Below, one piece after another: positions 7,488 to 16,072 of a stretch of DNA of 64,000 nucleotides. Every line of letters begins with the position of its first letter. Position 1 is the stretch's first letter. A program made the position numbers and the translations under genes. Below the pieces are notes generated by a model. That model was not told where the DNA came from. It searched no databases and saw only the letters and a list, made by a program, of their open reading frames with translations. Origin of the DNA: Nonomuraea sediminis (GTDB lineage Bacteria > Actinomycetota > Actinomycetes > Streptosporangiales > Streptosporangiaceae); assembly GCF_018531495.1 (NCBI RefSeq), contig NZ_JAHDTI010000002.1, positions 744,001-808,000 of the forward strand. The letters are read 5' to 3'.

Positions 7488-8476
7488 GACTCCCCCAGCG
7501 GCGCCGTGGCGAACTCCTTCATCCCGGTCTCGAACCCGATCTCGGCCGCGAAGCCGAGCTCGGCCCTGGCCAGGGCGGGCGAGGCGACGATGTGCCGGAC
7601 GTCGCCCAGCCGGAACTCCCCCGTCACCACCGGCTCGGACCCGCCCCGCGCAGCGGCCAGCGCGGCGGCCATCTCGCCGACCGTGTGCGGGGTCCCGCTC
7701 GCCACGTTGTAGGCCACCAGCCGCCCCGGGGATCCGGCGCCGGCGGCGGCCAGGTTCGCCCTGGCCACGTCCCGCACGTGCACGAAGTCGCGCAGTTGCC
7801 CGCCGTCCTCGAACACCCGCGGCGCCCTGCCCGCCTCGAGCGCGGACCGGAAGATCGCGGCCACCCCCGCGTACGGGGTGTCGCGCGGCATCCGCGGCCC
7901 GTAGACGTTGTGGTAGCGCAGCGCGACCGCCGTCCCGCCCGTCTCGCGGGCCCATCCTGCGGCCAGGTGCTCCTGGGCGAGCTTGGTGGTGGCGTAGGCG
8001 TTGCGCGGGTCGGTCGGCGCGTCCTCGCCGATGGTGGCGTACCGGAGCTCGGCCCCGCACACCGGGCAGGACGGCTCGAACCTGCCCCGCTCCAGGTCGG
8101 CGCGGGCCCGCGGACCCGGCCGCACCCTGCCGTGCTCGGCGCAGTCGTAGGCGCCCTCGCCGTAGACCACCATCGAGGAGGCCAGCACCAGCCGCTCGAC
8201 GCCGTGCCTGGCCATCGCCGCGAGCAGTACGGCCGTGCCGTACACGTTGGCCGAGGCGTAGGCGGGCAGGTCGGACACGTCCACCCCGAGCCCCACCTTG
8301 GCGGCCTGATGCACCACCAGCGCCACCCCCGGCAGCACCTGATCCAGCGCCGCCTCGTCCCTGACGTCTGCGCCCTCGCGCAGGTCGAACCCCCGCACGT
8401 CGTGCCCGGCTCCCTCGAACGCCGCCACGACATGCCCGCCGATGAACCCGGCCGAGCCGGTGACCAACACCCTCAC
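7484..8476 (-). CDS. NAD-dependent epimerase/dehydratase with inserted Cys/His motif
   Basis: A 330-residue extended SDR acting on nucleotide sugars. The NAD motif is VTGSAGFIGGH at the N-terminus, and the active-site YATTK provides the Tyr/Lys pair. Between the catalytic Ser region (LASSMVVYGEG) and the Tyr lies an insert with CAEH and, 21 residues later, CPVC, which looks like a small zinc-binding knuckle, a known variation in some actinobacterial members. I chose the GTG at 8476 (VRVLVTG): a -10-like TACCGT lies seven bases upstream, which suggests a leaderless mRNA. It forms an operon with the GT2 gene. Confidence 0.88.
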   Translation of the reverse strand: MRVLVTGSAGFIGGHVVAAFEGAGHDVRGFDLREGADVRDEAALDQVLPGVALVVHQAAKVGLGVDVSDLPAYASANVYGTAVLLAAMARHGVERLVLASSMVVYGEGAYDCAEHGRVRPGPRARADLERGRFEPSCPVCGAELRYATIGEDAPTDPRNAYATTKLAQEHLAAGWARETGGTAVALRYHNVYGPRMPRDTPYAGVAAIFRSALEAGRAPRVFEDGGQLRDFVHVRDVARANLAAAGAGSPGRLVAYNVASGTPHTVGEMAAALAAARGGSEPVVTGEFRLGDVRHIVASPALARAELGFAAEIGFETGMKEFATAPLGES

Positions 8477-8547
8477 GCAACCGACGGTAACCAGGCCACC
8501 GCATCCGGCTGAAGCACCGGGGGCGTGTCGTTCGCACCCCGTAAGAA

Positions 8548-8856
8548 TCACTCGTCCAGATTCGACATGACGCTGTGCCCGAAGGGGATGACCATGGTCC
8601 AGCCTTCGATCAGGTCGTTCATGATCTCGCCGAACTTCTGGACCGGTTCGTTCTTGATGTGACGCTCGAAGGCGGGCTCGTCCGTGTAGACCTCGTAGAC
8701 GTAGACCACGTCGGGTTCAGCCTCGACCTCCCACAGGTCGAGTCGCAGCGTGCCCGGCTCGGTTTCCCTGGCCATCCGGACGTTCCAGCGCGAGAACTCC
8801 AGGAACTCGGCTCGCTTGCCCGGTTTGATGACGAGCCTGACGAGTGCTCCGTACAT
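8548..8856 (-). CDS. ABM-domain monooxygenase-like protein
   Basis: A 102-residue protein with the ABM dimeric barrel pattern: MYGALVRLVIKPGKRAEFLEF, a helix, ETEPGTLRLDLWEVEAEPDVVYVYEVYTDEPAFERHI and NEPVQKF, resembling YgiN-like quinol monooxygenases. The His in the FERHI helix and the aromatic strand are the usual pocket residues. GGGAG lies six bases before the ATG at 8856. It is divergent from the MDR oxidoreductase gene, with which it may share control. Confidence 0.85.
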   Translation of the reverse strand: MYGALVRLVIKPGKRAEFLEFSRWNVRMARETEPGTLRLDLWEVEAEPDVVYVYEVYTDEPAFERHIKNEPVQKFGEIMNDLIEGWTMVIPFGHSVMSNLDE

Positions 8857-8873
8857 CTGATGCTCCCTGCCTG

Positions 8874-8926
8874 GAGTTCCTTGAAGAGACTCCATGACCG
8901 TAACATCTAGAGTTCCTTTAGGGAAC
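8874..8926. promoter_or_regulatory. Possible operator between the ABM and MDR genes
   Basis: GAGTTCCTT occurs twice, at 8874-8882 and 8910-8918, 36 bases apart. The second copy forms the dyad GTTCC-N5-GGAAC (8912-8926). It lies between divergent genes. No regulator gene is adjacent, so the binding protein is unknown. Confidence 0.35.
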
Positions 8927-8977
8927 CCCAACGGGTAGGCCAGCGCACGTCAGAACGGCATGAATAGGATCGGCGCC

Positions 8978-9946
8978 ATGCGTGCCGTCGTACTTGTCGA
9001 ACCCGGGCCGGTCGAGAACCTGCAGCTCAGGGACCTGCCTGTTCCTGAGCCCAGGCCGGGCTGGGTCCGTATCCGGGTGAAGGCCTTCGGGATCAACCGG
9101 TCCGAGTTGCACACCCGGCTCGGGCTGGCCGTGGGCGTGACGTTCCCGCGGGTGCCCGGGATCGAGGCGGTCGGCGTGGTCGACGCCGCGCCCGACAGCG
9201 ATCTAGAGCCGGGTCAGCAGGTGGCGGCCATGATGGGCGGGATGGGCCGCCAGTTCGACGGCGGGTACGCCGAGTACACCCTCGTGCCCAGGTCCACGGT
9301 GGTCCCGTTCTCCTCCGATCTGCCGTGGGAGGTGCTCGGGCAGGTCCCCGAGACGCTGCAGACGGCCTACGGCTCGCTCACCACCGGGCTCGACCTGCGC
9401 AAGGGGCAGAGCCTGCTGATCCGCGGCGGCACCTCGGGGGTCGGTTTCGCGGCCGCCGCGCTGGCCCGCGACCTGGGCGCCACGGTCCTGGCCACCTCCC
9501 GCAGCCGCGACCGGCTCGCCGCGCTGGCCGAGCAGGGCGTGGACCACCCGCTGCTCGACGACGGAAACGTCGCCGCCCAGGTCCGCGCGATCGTTCCCGG
9601 CGGCGTGCACGCCGCGCTCGAACTGGTGGGCACGCCCACGCTGCCCGACACGCTGGCCGCCACCGCCGTGCACGGCACGGTGTGCTTCACCGGCATGCTG
9701 TCCAACCAGTGGACGGTGCCCGACTTCTACCCGATCGGCTACCTGCCGACGGGCGTCCGGCTCACGGCCTACGGCGGCGAGGCCGCGGACCTGCCGCCCG
9801 CGGTGCTGCAGCGCTTCCTGGACCAGATCGCCTCAGGCGAGCTCAGCCTGGGCCCGGCGACCGTCTACCGCATGGACGAGATCCAGCGCGCCCACGACGA
9901 CCTGGAGCACAACCGGGTCTACGGCAAGCTGGTCGTCATCACGTAA
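8978..9946 (+). CDS. Zinc-free MDR quinone oxidoreductase-like protein
   Basis: A 322-residue medium-chain dehydrogenase/reductase. The N-terminal GroES-like domain has FGINRSELHTRLG and VPGIEAVGVVD; the Rossmann domain has GGTSGVGFAAAALARDLGATV and LATSRSRDR, an NADPH-type site. Catalytic zinc ligands are absent, as in the QOR group. The start at 8978 was preferred over the in-frame ATG at 8960 because a -10-like TAGGAT (8965-8970) sits seven bases before it, a leaderless arrangement. Physiological substrate unknown. Confidence 0.88.
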   Translation: MRAVVLVEPGPVENLQLRDLPVPEPRPGWVRIRVKAFGINRSELHTRLGLAVGVTFPRVPGIEAVGVVDAAPDSDLEPGQQVAAMMGGMGRQFDGGYAEYTLVPRSTVVPFSSDLPWEVLGQVPETLQTAYGSLTTGLDLRKGQSLLIRGGTSGVGFAAAALARDLGATVLATSRSRDRLAALAEQGVDHPLLDDGNVAAQVRAIVPGGVHAALELVGTPTLPDTLAATAVHGTVCFTGMLSNQWTVPDFYPIGYLPTGVRLTAYGGEAADLPPAVLQRFLDQIASGELSLGPATVYRMDEIQRAHDDLEHNRVYGKLVVIT

Positions 9947-10073
9947 GGACGCAGGCCGACGAGCAGCGTCCACAGCGGGAACAGGGTCCACACGATCGGC
10001 CGGTCACGCCGCTGACGATCGCCGACTTCATGATGGGTCCTCCCCTGGGGTGTGATGGCCCGCACCGGGAGCC

Positions 10074-12035
10074 TCAGCCCGATCCTGTTTCCGGTGTCAG
10101 AGCCACCGTGACCGGGTGGGAGGCGCCGCCGCGGTCCGACAGGCGGCCGAAGGTGAGCGTGAGCCGCTGTCCGGTGGTGGCGCTCGTCAGCCGGGGATGG
10201 GCGCGCAGGACCTGGGAGACCGGGCGGTCCCAGGTCACGGTGAGGCCGTCGAGGTCGCGGCAGGGATCAGACACCGTGATCGTGGCCGTGGCGCCGTGCT
10301 CGCGCACCAGCACGGCGCAGGGGCCCGAGGCCGACAGCGGGCCCGCGGTGCCCGCTGTCCAGAAGTTCACCGCGATCAGGCCCGGCACCTGGATGCCCTG
10401 CTGGTAAGCGGTGTTGGCGATCACCCTGGCCCAGCTCGGGTCGGCCGCGCGGGCCTCGGTCGCCGCCCGGGTGGCGCCGGGCATCAGCAGGTAGACGTAG
10501 CTCGCCGAGCTGGGGTCGAGGCCGTGGTCCAGCCAGAGCGTGGTGTAACCCCGCTCGCGCAGCGTGCGCAGACGGCCGTCGATCACGACGTATCCGCCGT
10601 GCCCGGCCAGGTACGCCCAGGCCGGCCGTACCGTCAGCGGTGTGGTCGCGCGGCGGTTGTCCACCACGGTCTCGACCGGGACGCCGTCGTCGCAGGTGAT
10701 CCCGGCGCCCAGGCACACCACGGCGTCCTGGAGGAAGATCCACGACTTGAATGCCTCGAGCGTGCTCTCCAGCCCGTTGAGGTGCTGCCCGACCGTGGCG
10801 TGGACGCCGTCGGTGGCCCCGCCGACCCACCGGCCGGGCGGACAGGCGCCGCCCCACGCCTGGCCCGCGCCGTCCGGCAGGCGCTTGGTGGAGACCGTGG
10901 TGCCGGGCAGCCGGTAGGGGTCGACGGTGGACCAGAACGTCCCGGAGTACTGGTCGGCGTGCCCCTCGGCCCACCAGTAGAGCATCCCCGCGCCGGTGTG
11001 CCAGCCGCGCAGGTTCTCGCCGTTGCCGTGCTCGTAGTGGGCGATCCGGTAGGAGGACATGCTGAGCGCGGCGCACCAGCCTCCCGCCCTGTGCACGGCG
11101 CGGGCGCTCATCGGCAGCAGCCGGTGCCCAGGCGGCTCGGGAGCCCCGCTCTCCCACCTGCGGACCATGGCCTGCCACCTGCGGCGATCGGCCGGCGGTG
11201 CCGTCTCGCCGAGCAGCCACACCGCCGCCGCCAGCCTGGCGGCGCTGCGCCGGTCGCCGGACGGCGCCCTGCTGATCGCGCGCCCGCGCACCAGGTCCAT
11301 GCAGGCGCCCGCGTGCACGAACGGCGCGAACCCCCGCTCCACCGTGTCGTGGACGTTGTGCCGCGCCGGATCGGTCACCTCCCACGGCGTGCCGCGGACC
11401 AGCTTGAACATCGCCGCCAGCCCCGACAGCAGCACCACCCCGTACTCGCCTTGATAGGGCACGGTCGAGTGCTGGATGAACGACCCGTCGCGGTAGATCC
11501 CGTCGCCCTCGCTCACGTAGCGGAACACCGGCGACAGCGCCGAGACCGCCAGCGCCGCCTTGCCCGCGTCGCCGGTCAGCATCGACCGCAGCAGCGTCAC
11601 CAGGCACAGGTCGACCCGGTTCGCCGCGGTGCTGGTGCCGCTGTAGTCGGCTAACACGCACTCGGGCACGAAGTGGTCCACGGCCTCGGCCAGTGGCCGC
11701 CCGTCCCCCAGATACGGCCCGATCAGCACCGCCGCGTCCAGCAGCCGCTTGGGGGTCCCGATCTGCCAGGTCCACCAGTTGCCCGCCGGCTCGGCACCCG
11801 CGTGGTAGACCTCCCGCCGGTACCGGTCGATCTCGGCCGCCACCGCCCGCCCCAGCGCCGCATCGCCGGTCCTGGCGTACTGGCGCGCCATCGCCACCAC
11901 GCCCGACCCCGGCCCGCCGGCCAGCGAGATCTCCCGCCACCGCGACCGCATCGTCCCGAAGTCGTCAGACGGTACGGCCGGCAGCACGGAAACCGCGCCG
12001 AGCTGGAGGAAGTCGCGCCGCGTGAGGCCCGTCAC
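10074..12035 (-). CDS. Exported polysaccharide lyase family 8 (hyaluronate/xanthan/chondroitin lyase-like)
   Basis: A 653-residue PL8 enzyme that would cleave uronic-acid-containing polysaccharides by beta-elimination. The N-terminus MTGLTRRDFLQLGAV is a twin-arginine signal. The alpha-toroid domain shows NWWTWQIGTPKRLLDA (aromatic patch), STAANRVD (catalytic Asn) and GSFIQHSTVPYQGEYG (catalytic His and Tyr); beta-sandwich domains follow from about residue 370. The size is slightly shorter than typical 750-residue members. It starts with GTG at 12035. It is divergent from the CPBP gene and has no sugar transporter beside it. Confidence 0.9.
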   Translation of the reverse strand: MTGLTRRDFLQLGAVSVLPAVPSDDFGTMRSRWREISLAGGPGSGVVAMARQYARTGDAALGRAVAAEIDRYRREVYHAGAEPAGNWWTWQIGTPKRLLDAAVLIGPYLGDGRPLAEAVDHFVPECVLADYSGTSTAANRVDLCLVTLLRSMLTGDAGKAALAVSALSPVFRYVSEGDGIYRDGSFIQHSTVPYQGEYGVVLLSGLAAMFKLVRGTPWEVTDPARHNVHDTVERGFAPFVHAGACMDLVRGRAISRAPSGDRRSAARLAAAVWLLGETAPPADRRRWQAMVRRWESGAPEPPGHRLLPMSARAVHRAGGWCAALSMSSYRIAHYEHGNGENLRGWHTGAGMLYWWAEGHADQYSGTFWSTVDPYRLPGTTVSTKRLPDGAGQAWGGACPPGRWVGGATDGVHATVGQHLNGLESTLEAFKSWIFLQDAVVCLGAGITCDDGVPVETVVDNRRATTPLTVRPAWAYLAGHGGYVVIDGRLRTLRERGYTTLWLDHGLDPSSASYVYLLMPGATRAATEARAADPSWARVIANTAYQQGIQVPGLIAVNFWTAGTAGPLSASGPCAVLVREHGATATITVSDPCRDLDGLTVTWDRPVSQVLRAHPRLTSATTGQRLTLTFGRLSDRGGASHPVTVALTPETGSG

Positions 12036-12082
12036 GCAAGGACCTTACCCGGGACGGACGCGGGTGCGGCTACCCTGCGGCC

Positions 12083-12856
12083 ATGCGCACAGAGACCGAG
12101 ACGTTCACGCTCGCGCCCAGGCTCATCAGGGCCGAGATCCTGGCCGTGATGTCGGTCTCGCTGGGCGCCAGCGCGCTGGTGTCGCTGGTCAGGCTCATCG
12201 GAGCGCTCACGGCGCCCAAGCAGCTGAAGGGCCAGCAGGCCGTCCTGGTCGGCTCGCTGGCCCCCGGCCGGCCCTGGCTGGACCTGGCGTTGCAGCTGGT
12301 CGACATCGCGATCACCGTCGCCCCCGTCGGGCTGGTCGCCTACCTGCTGGTCAGGTCGGGAGAGTCGATGCGCACCATCGGCGTCGACCTGCGCGAACCC
12401 CGCCGCGACCTGGTCCGCGGCGCGCTGCTCGCCGCCGCGATCGGCGGCACGGGCCTGGCCTTCTACCTGATCGTGTACGCCGCGGGCGTCAACCTGACCG
12501 TGGTGCCCGGCCAGCTGCCCGACGTGTGGTGGCGGATCCCGGTCCTGCTGCTGGCCGCGGCGCAGAACGGGATCCTGGAAGAGGTGGTCGTCAGCGGCTA
12601 CCTGCTGCACCGCCTGGACCAGGCGGGCTGGCGGCCGTGGCGGGCGGTCGCGCTGTCGGCGGTGCTGCGCGGGTCCTACCACCTCTACCAGGGCTTCGGC
12701 GGGTTCGTCGGCAACGTGGTGATGGGCGTGGTCTTCGGCCGCCTCTACCAGCGCTGGGGCAGGGCGATGCCGCTGGTCGTGGCCCACACGCTCATCGACG
12801 CCGTCGCGTTCGCCGGCTACGCCGCCCTCCACGGGCGCGTCACCTGGCTTCCGTAG
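12083..12856 (+). CDS. CPBP family intramembrane metalloprotease
   Basis: A 257-residue membrane protein with about six to seven helices and the three CPBP (Abi/CAAX Rce1-like) motifs near the C-terminus: motif 1 ILEEVVVSGYLL (EE pair), motif 2 RGSYHLYQGF (His), motif 3 VAHTLIDAVAF (His). The usual Arg of EExxxR is Gly here, as in some homologues. These enzymes cleave within membranes; some confer bacteriocin immunity. A -10-like TACCCT lies just upstream of the ATG, pointing to a leaderless transcript. The 3' end overlaps the converging permease by 17 bases. Confidence 0.88.
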   Translation: MRTETETFTLAPRLIRAEILAVMSVSLGASALVSLVRLIGALTAPKQLKGQQAVLVGSLAPGRPWLDLALQLVDIAITVAPVGLVAYLLVRSGESMRTIGVDLREPRRDLVRGALLAAAIGGTGLAFYLIVYAAGVNLTVVPGQLPDVWWRIPVLLLAAAQNGILEEVVVSGYLLHRLDQAGWRPWRAVALSAVLRGSYHLYQGFGGFVGNVVMGVVFGRLYQRWGRAMPLVVAHTLIDAVAFAGYAALHGRVTWLP

Positions 12857-14234
12857 GCGCCTCCTCGGCCGGGCCCGTGAGCTCCCACGAGCGGCGGCGC
12901 AGGACGAGCACGTAGTACACGGCGGACAGGACGGCGATCACCACGGTGGCGATCAGGCTCGGCCGGCCGACGACCGGGTCGAGGAAGTTGCGGTAGACGA
13001 CGTAGGCCAGGGCGAGCAGGGCCAGGATCGGCGCGAGCGGGAAGGCCGGCATCCGGTAGCCGGCGTGCGCGGTGGTGCCGTTGCGGCGGCCGGCGATCGT
13101 CGCCAGGCACAGCGCGGCGTAGATGGCGATGATCGTGGTCGAGGTGACGACCAGCAGGAAGTGCTCGTCGACGTAGCAGAAGGCGGCGCCGATCACCCCG
13201 GCGACGAGCGTGGCGATCCACGGGCTGCCGAAGCGCGGGTGGATGGCGGCCAGCGCCCGGCTGACCGGCCCCGGCCAGGTGCCGTCGCGGCCGGTGGAGA
13301 ACACCATCCGGGCGGTGACCAGCACGATCGCCAGCACCGCGTTGAGGATGGCGACCACGATGGCCAGGCTGATGACCGTGTTCAGCGTCGACCCCGCGGT
13401 GGCCCCGACGAAGTAGCTCATCATGTTCTGGGCGCCGAACAGGTCCTTGAGCGCGGGCGCGCCGATGAGCACGGCGGTGACCGGGATCAGCTCGGAGGCC
13501 ACGGTGATGGCCAGCGCCCACAGGATCGTCCTGGCCATGGAGCGCTTGGCGTCCTGGAGCTCCTCGCCCAGGTAGACGGCCGCGCCGTACCCGTTGTAGG
13601 AGAAGATCGCCACAGCCGTGGCGGCGCCGATGAGCCCGGCGGAGGCGGCGATGACCGTGCCGTCGCCGCTCGCGGCGACCGGGTGCAGCAGCAGGTCGGC
13701 GAAGGAGCGCTGCGGCTTGAGGAAACCGAGCAGGCTCACCACGACCAGCGCGATCATCTCGATGGCCAGGAAGATCCCGGTGATCCAGGCGTTGAGCTTG
13801 ATGTCGAAGACCGCGAGCACGGTCGCCAGGACCGTGGTGACGGCGCCGACGGTGGGGGCGTGCAGGCTCGGGAAGACGACCGACAGGTAGGTGCCGACGC
13901 CGAGCGCGATCACCGCGATGATGAGCAGCTGCGTGACCAGGAACAGGCCGAGCACCACGAACCCGGCCGGCTTGCCGGAGACGCGGGCCACGATCGCGTA
14001 CTCGCCGCCGCTGAGCGGGTAGGCCGAGCCCAGCTCGGCGTAGACGAAGGCCATGAAGACGCCCACCACGGCCGCGAGCACGTACGCCCAGAAGGCGCCG
14101 GTGCCCGCCTGGCCGATGACGCCGGGCGCGATGATGAAGACGGACGAGGCGGGGGTGATGGCGGACAGGGTGATGAACAAGGTTCCCAGAACCTTGAGTC
14201 CGCGATGGAGGTGGGGATGCCGGACGTCGACCAT
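12840..14234 (-). CDS. APC superfamily amino acid permease
   Basis: A 464-residue, 12-helix transporter. The first helix has TLFITLSAITPASSVFIIAPG (helix-break GxG-like region), helix 2-3 has AELGSAYPLSGGEYAIVARV, the hallmark of amino acid/polyamine/organocation permeases, and helix 6 has FSYNGYGAAVYLGEEL. AGGAGG lies four bases before the ATG at 14234. It is transcribed divergently from the TetR/P1-peptidase operon, with a perfect 25-base dyad inside its promoter, so it is very likely controlled by that TetR protein and imports the substrate or product of the peptidase. Confidence 0.9.
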   Translation of the reverse strand: MVDVRHPHLHRGLKVLGTLFITLSAITPASSVFIIAPGVIGQAGTGAFWAYVLAAVVGVFMAFVYAELGSAYPLSGGEYAIVARVSGKPAGFVVLGLFLVTQLLIIAVIALGVGTYLSVVFPSLHAPTVGAVTTVLATVLAVFDIKLNAWITGIFLAIEMIALVVVSLLGFLKPQRSFADLLLHPVAASGDGTVIAASAGLIGAATAVAIFSYNGYGAAVYLGEELQDAKRSMARTILWALAITVASELIPVTAVLIGAPALKDLFGAQNMMSYFVGATAGSTLNTVISLAIVVAILNAVLAIVLVTARMVFSTGRDGTWPGPVSRALAAIHPRFGSPWIATLVAGVIGAAFCYVDEHFLLVVTSTTIIAIYAALCLATIAGRRNGTTAHAGYRMPAFPLAPILALLALAYVVYRNFLDPVVGRPSLIATVVIAVLSAVYYVLVLRRRSWELTGPAEEAPTEAR

Positions 14235-14255
14235 GACGCCTCCTGGGGGGCGGCC

Positions 14256-14280
14256 GTTCTTTGATTGGGTATCAAAGAAC
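14256..14280. promoter_or_regulatory. TetR operator in the permease/TetR divergent region
   Basis: A perfect dyad: GTTCTTTGAT (14256-14265), five-base spacer, ATCAAAGAAC (14271-14280). On the minus strand it overlaps the -10 region of a promoter with -35 TTGACG, so binding would block the permease. A weaker half-site, TTTTTTGATTGATG, lies near 14310 just upstream of the TetR gene. Confidence 0.75.
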
Positions 14281-14341
14281 TCCGCATAAGCCGCGTCAAG
14301 CCCTATTGAGTTTTTTGATTGATGTTAAGAGAATCGCCCTC

Positions 14342-14962
14342 ATGGCACGACCGAGCCGAGCACACGAGAAGCGCGCCGAACTGATCGCCGCCGCGCGTCA
14401 GGCCGTACTCAAGCGCGGCATCGCGGATCTGCGGCTGCGCGACGTGGCCGAGCAGGCCGACATGTCCACCGGGTCGGTGCTCTACTACTTCCCCGCGCTG
14501 TCCGACCTGCTGCGCGAGGTGCAGCGGGAGGCGGTCGAGCGCTTCTGCGTGGACCGGGAGCGCGCCGCGCAGGCCGAGCCCGACCCGCGGCGGCGCCTGC
14601 TCGGCATGATCCGCACCGGGCTGCCCACCAGCACCGACGACGAGCTGTGCGTGCTGCTGCTCGAGCTGGGCACCCACGCCCGCCGCGACCCCGCCTACTC
14701 GGCGCAGTACATCCGGCTGTACGAGCGGCAGGTCGCCCTGTATTCCTCGATCCTGGAGGCCGGCGCGGCGACCGGGGTGTTCACCCTGACCCGCGACGCG
14801 ACCACGATCGCGCGCAGCCTCGTGGTGCTGGAGGACGGCCTCAGCCTCCACCTGACGATGGCCGTGCCGACGCTCGACCACGGGCAGGCAGAACGCCTGC
14901 TGCTTGCCTACGCCGCCGACTCGACCGGCTGTGACCTGGAAGGATTCGATGCGAGCACGTGA
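14342..14962 (+). CDS. TetR family transcriptional regulator
   Basis: A 206-residue repressor. The helix-turn-helix is IADLRLRDVAEQADMSTGSVLYYF at residues 20-45 and the remainder is an all-helical ligand domain. The ATG at 14342 follows AAGAGAA. Its gene overlaps the P1 peptidase start by 14 bases and is divergent from the permease. The 25-base dyad in between is the likely operator, giving a self-contained regulator-transporter-hydrolase unit. Confidence 0.9.
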   Translation: MARPSRAHEKRAELIAAARQAVLKRGIADLRLRDVAEQADMSTGSVLYYFPALSDLLREVQREAVERFCVDRERAAQAEPDPRRRLLGMIRTGLPTSTDDELCVLLLELGTHARRDPAYSAQYIRLYERQVALYSSILEAGAATGVFTLTRDATTIARSLVVLEDGLSLHLTMAVPTLDHGQAERLLLAYAADSTGCDLEGFDAST

Positions 14963-16031
14963 ACTCGGCCTGGAACTGCCCGGCCGCCCAGGACCCGACA
15001 ACGCCATCACCGACGTGCCGGGCGTGGAGGTCGGCTACACCACGCTGATCGAGGGCGAGGCGGTGCGCACCGGCGTCACCGCGATCCTGCCGCGCGGCAG
15101 GGACGGCTTCGACGTGCCGTGCGCGGCCGGCTGGCACTCGCTCAACGGCAACGGCGAGATGACCGGTACGGCATGGCTCAGCGAGACCGGCGTGCTCCGC
15201 CTCCCTGTGCTGATCACCAACACGCACGCGGTCGGCCCCTGCCACCGGGGCGTGATCGACTGGGTGGCCCGGCGCAAGCCGGCGGCGGCCGACCAGTGGC
15301 TGCTGCCCGTGGTGGCCGAGACCTGGGACGGCTACCTCAACGACATCAACGGCCCGCACGTGCGCCCCGAGCACGCGAGCGCCGCCATCGACGCGGCCAG
15401 GCCAGGCCCGGTGGCCGAGGGTTCGGTCGGCGGCGGCACCGGGATGAACTGCTACGGCTTCAAGGGCGGCAGCGGCACCTCCTCCCGGCAGGTTTCCTAC
15501 GGCTCGGCCACGCACACCGTGGGCGCGTTCGTGCAGGCCAACTTCGGCTCCCGCAAGGAGCTCACCGTCTGCGGCGTGCCGGTCGGGCGGGAACTGGCCG
15601 ACGACGACCCGCTCGAGGCCTTCTACGCCGGCGCCGGTTCGGTCATCGCGGTGATCGCCACGGACGCGCCGCTGCTGCCGATGCAGTGCACGGCGCTGGC
15701 CCGCCGGGTCCCGCTCGGGCTGGCCCGCACGGGCACGACCGGGTCGCACTTCTCCGGCGACATCTTCCTGGCCTTCTCCACGGGTAACCCCGAGGCCTTC
15801 GACACGGCGTTCCCGCGCGGCGAGCCCGGCTACGAGCAGGCGAGCTTCGTGCCGTGGAACAGGCTCGACGACTTCTTCGAGGCCGTCGTGGAGTCGGTGG
15901 AGGAGGCCGTGCTCAACGCGCTGCTCGGCGCGGAGACGATGATCGGCCGCGACGGCCACCGCTCGCCGGGGCTGCCGGTCGAGCGGCTGCTCGACCTGCT
16001 CAGGACGCCGCGAGCGGCGATCCGCCCATAG
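14949..16031 (+). CDS. P1 family peptidase (DmpA-like L-aminopeptidase/D-esterase)
   Basis: A 360-residue Ntn-like self-processing aminopeptidase. Family hallmarks are TDVPGVEVGYTT near the N-terminus, GGGTGMNCYGFKGGSGTSSR at 161-180, and AGAGSVIAVIATDAPLLP, where cleavage between Gly230 and Ser231 should free the nucleophilic serine of the small subunit. DmpA/BapA enzymes hydrolyse amides and esters of D- or beta-amino acids and short peptides. The start ATG has GGAAGG upstream and lies inside the TetR gene. Together with the permease it suggests uptake and hydrolysis of an unusual small peptide or amide; substrate is inferred only. Confidence 0.9.
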   Translation: MRARELGLELPGRPGPDNAITDVPGVEVGYTTLIEGEAVRTGVTAILPRGRDGFDVPCAAGWHSLNGNGEMTGTAWLSETGVLRLPVLITNTHAVGPCHRGVIDWVARRKPAAADQWLLPVVAETWDGYLNDINGPHVRPEHASAAIDAARPGPVAEGSVGGGTGMNCYGFKGGSGTSSRQVSYGSATHTVGAFVQANFGSRKELTVCGVPVGRELADDDPLEAFYAGAGSVIAVIATDAPLLPMQCTALARRVPLGLARTGTTGSHFSGDIFLAFSTGNPEAFDTAFPRGEPGYEQASFVPWNRLDDFFEAVVESVEEAVLNALLGAETMIGRDGHRSPGLPVERLLDLLRTPRAAIRP

Positions 16032-16037
16032 CCGGGA

Positions 16038-16066
16038 TTGTATTTGCTAGCTGTTTCAGTCACAAT
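16038..16066 (+). promoter_or_regulatory. Candidate sigma-70-like promoter of the methyltransferase
   Basis: TTGTAT (16038-16043), 17-base spacer, CACAAT (16061-16066), seven bases before the ATG at 16073. The region is unusually AT-rich for this genome, and TTTCA-N8-TGAAA overlaps the -10. Confidence 0.45.
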
Positions 16067-16072
16067 TGAAAT

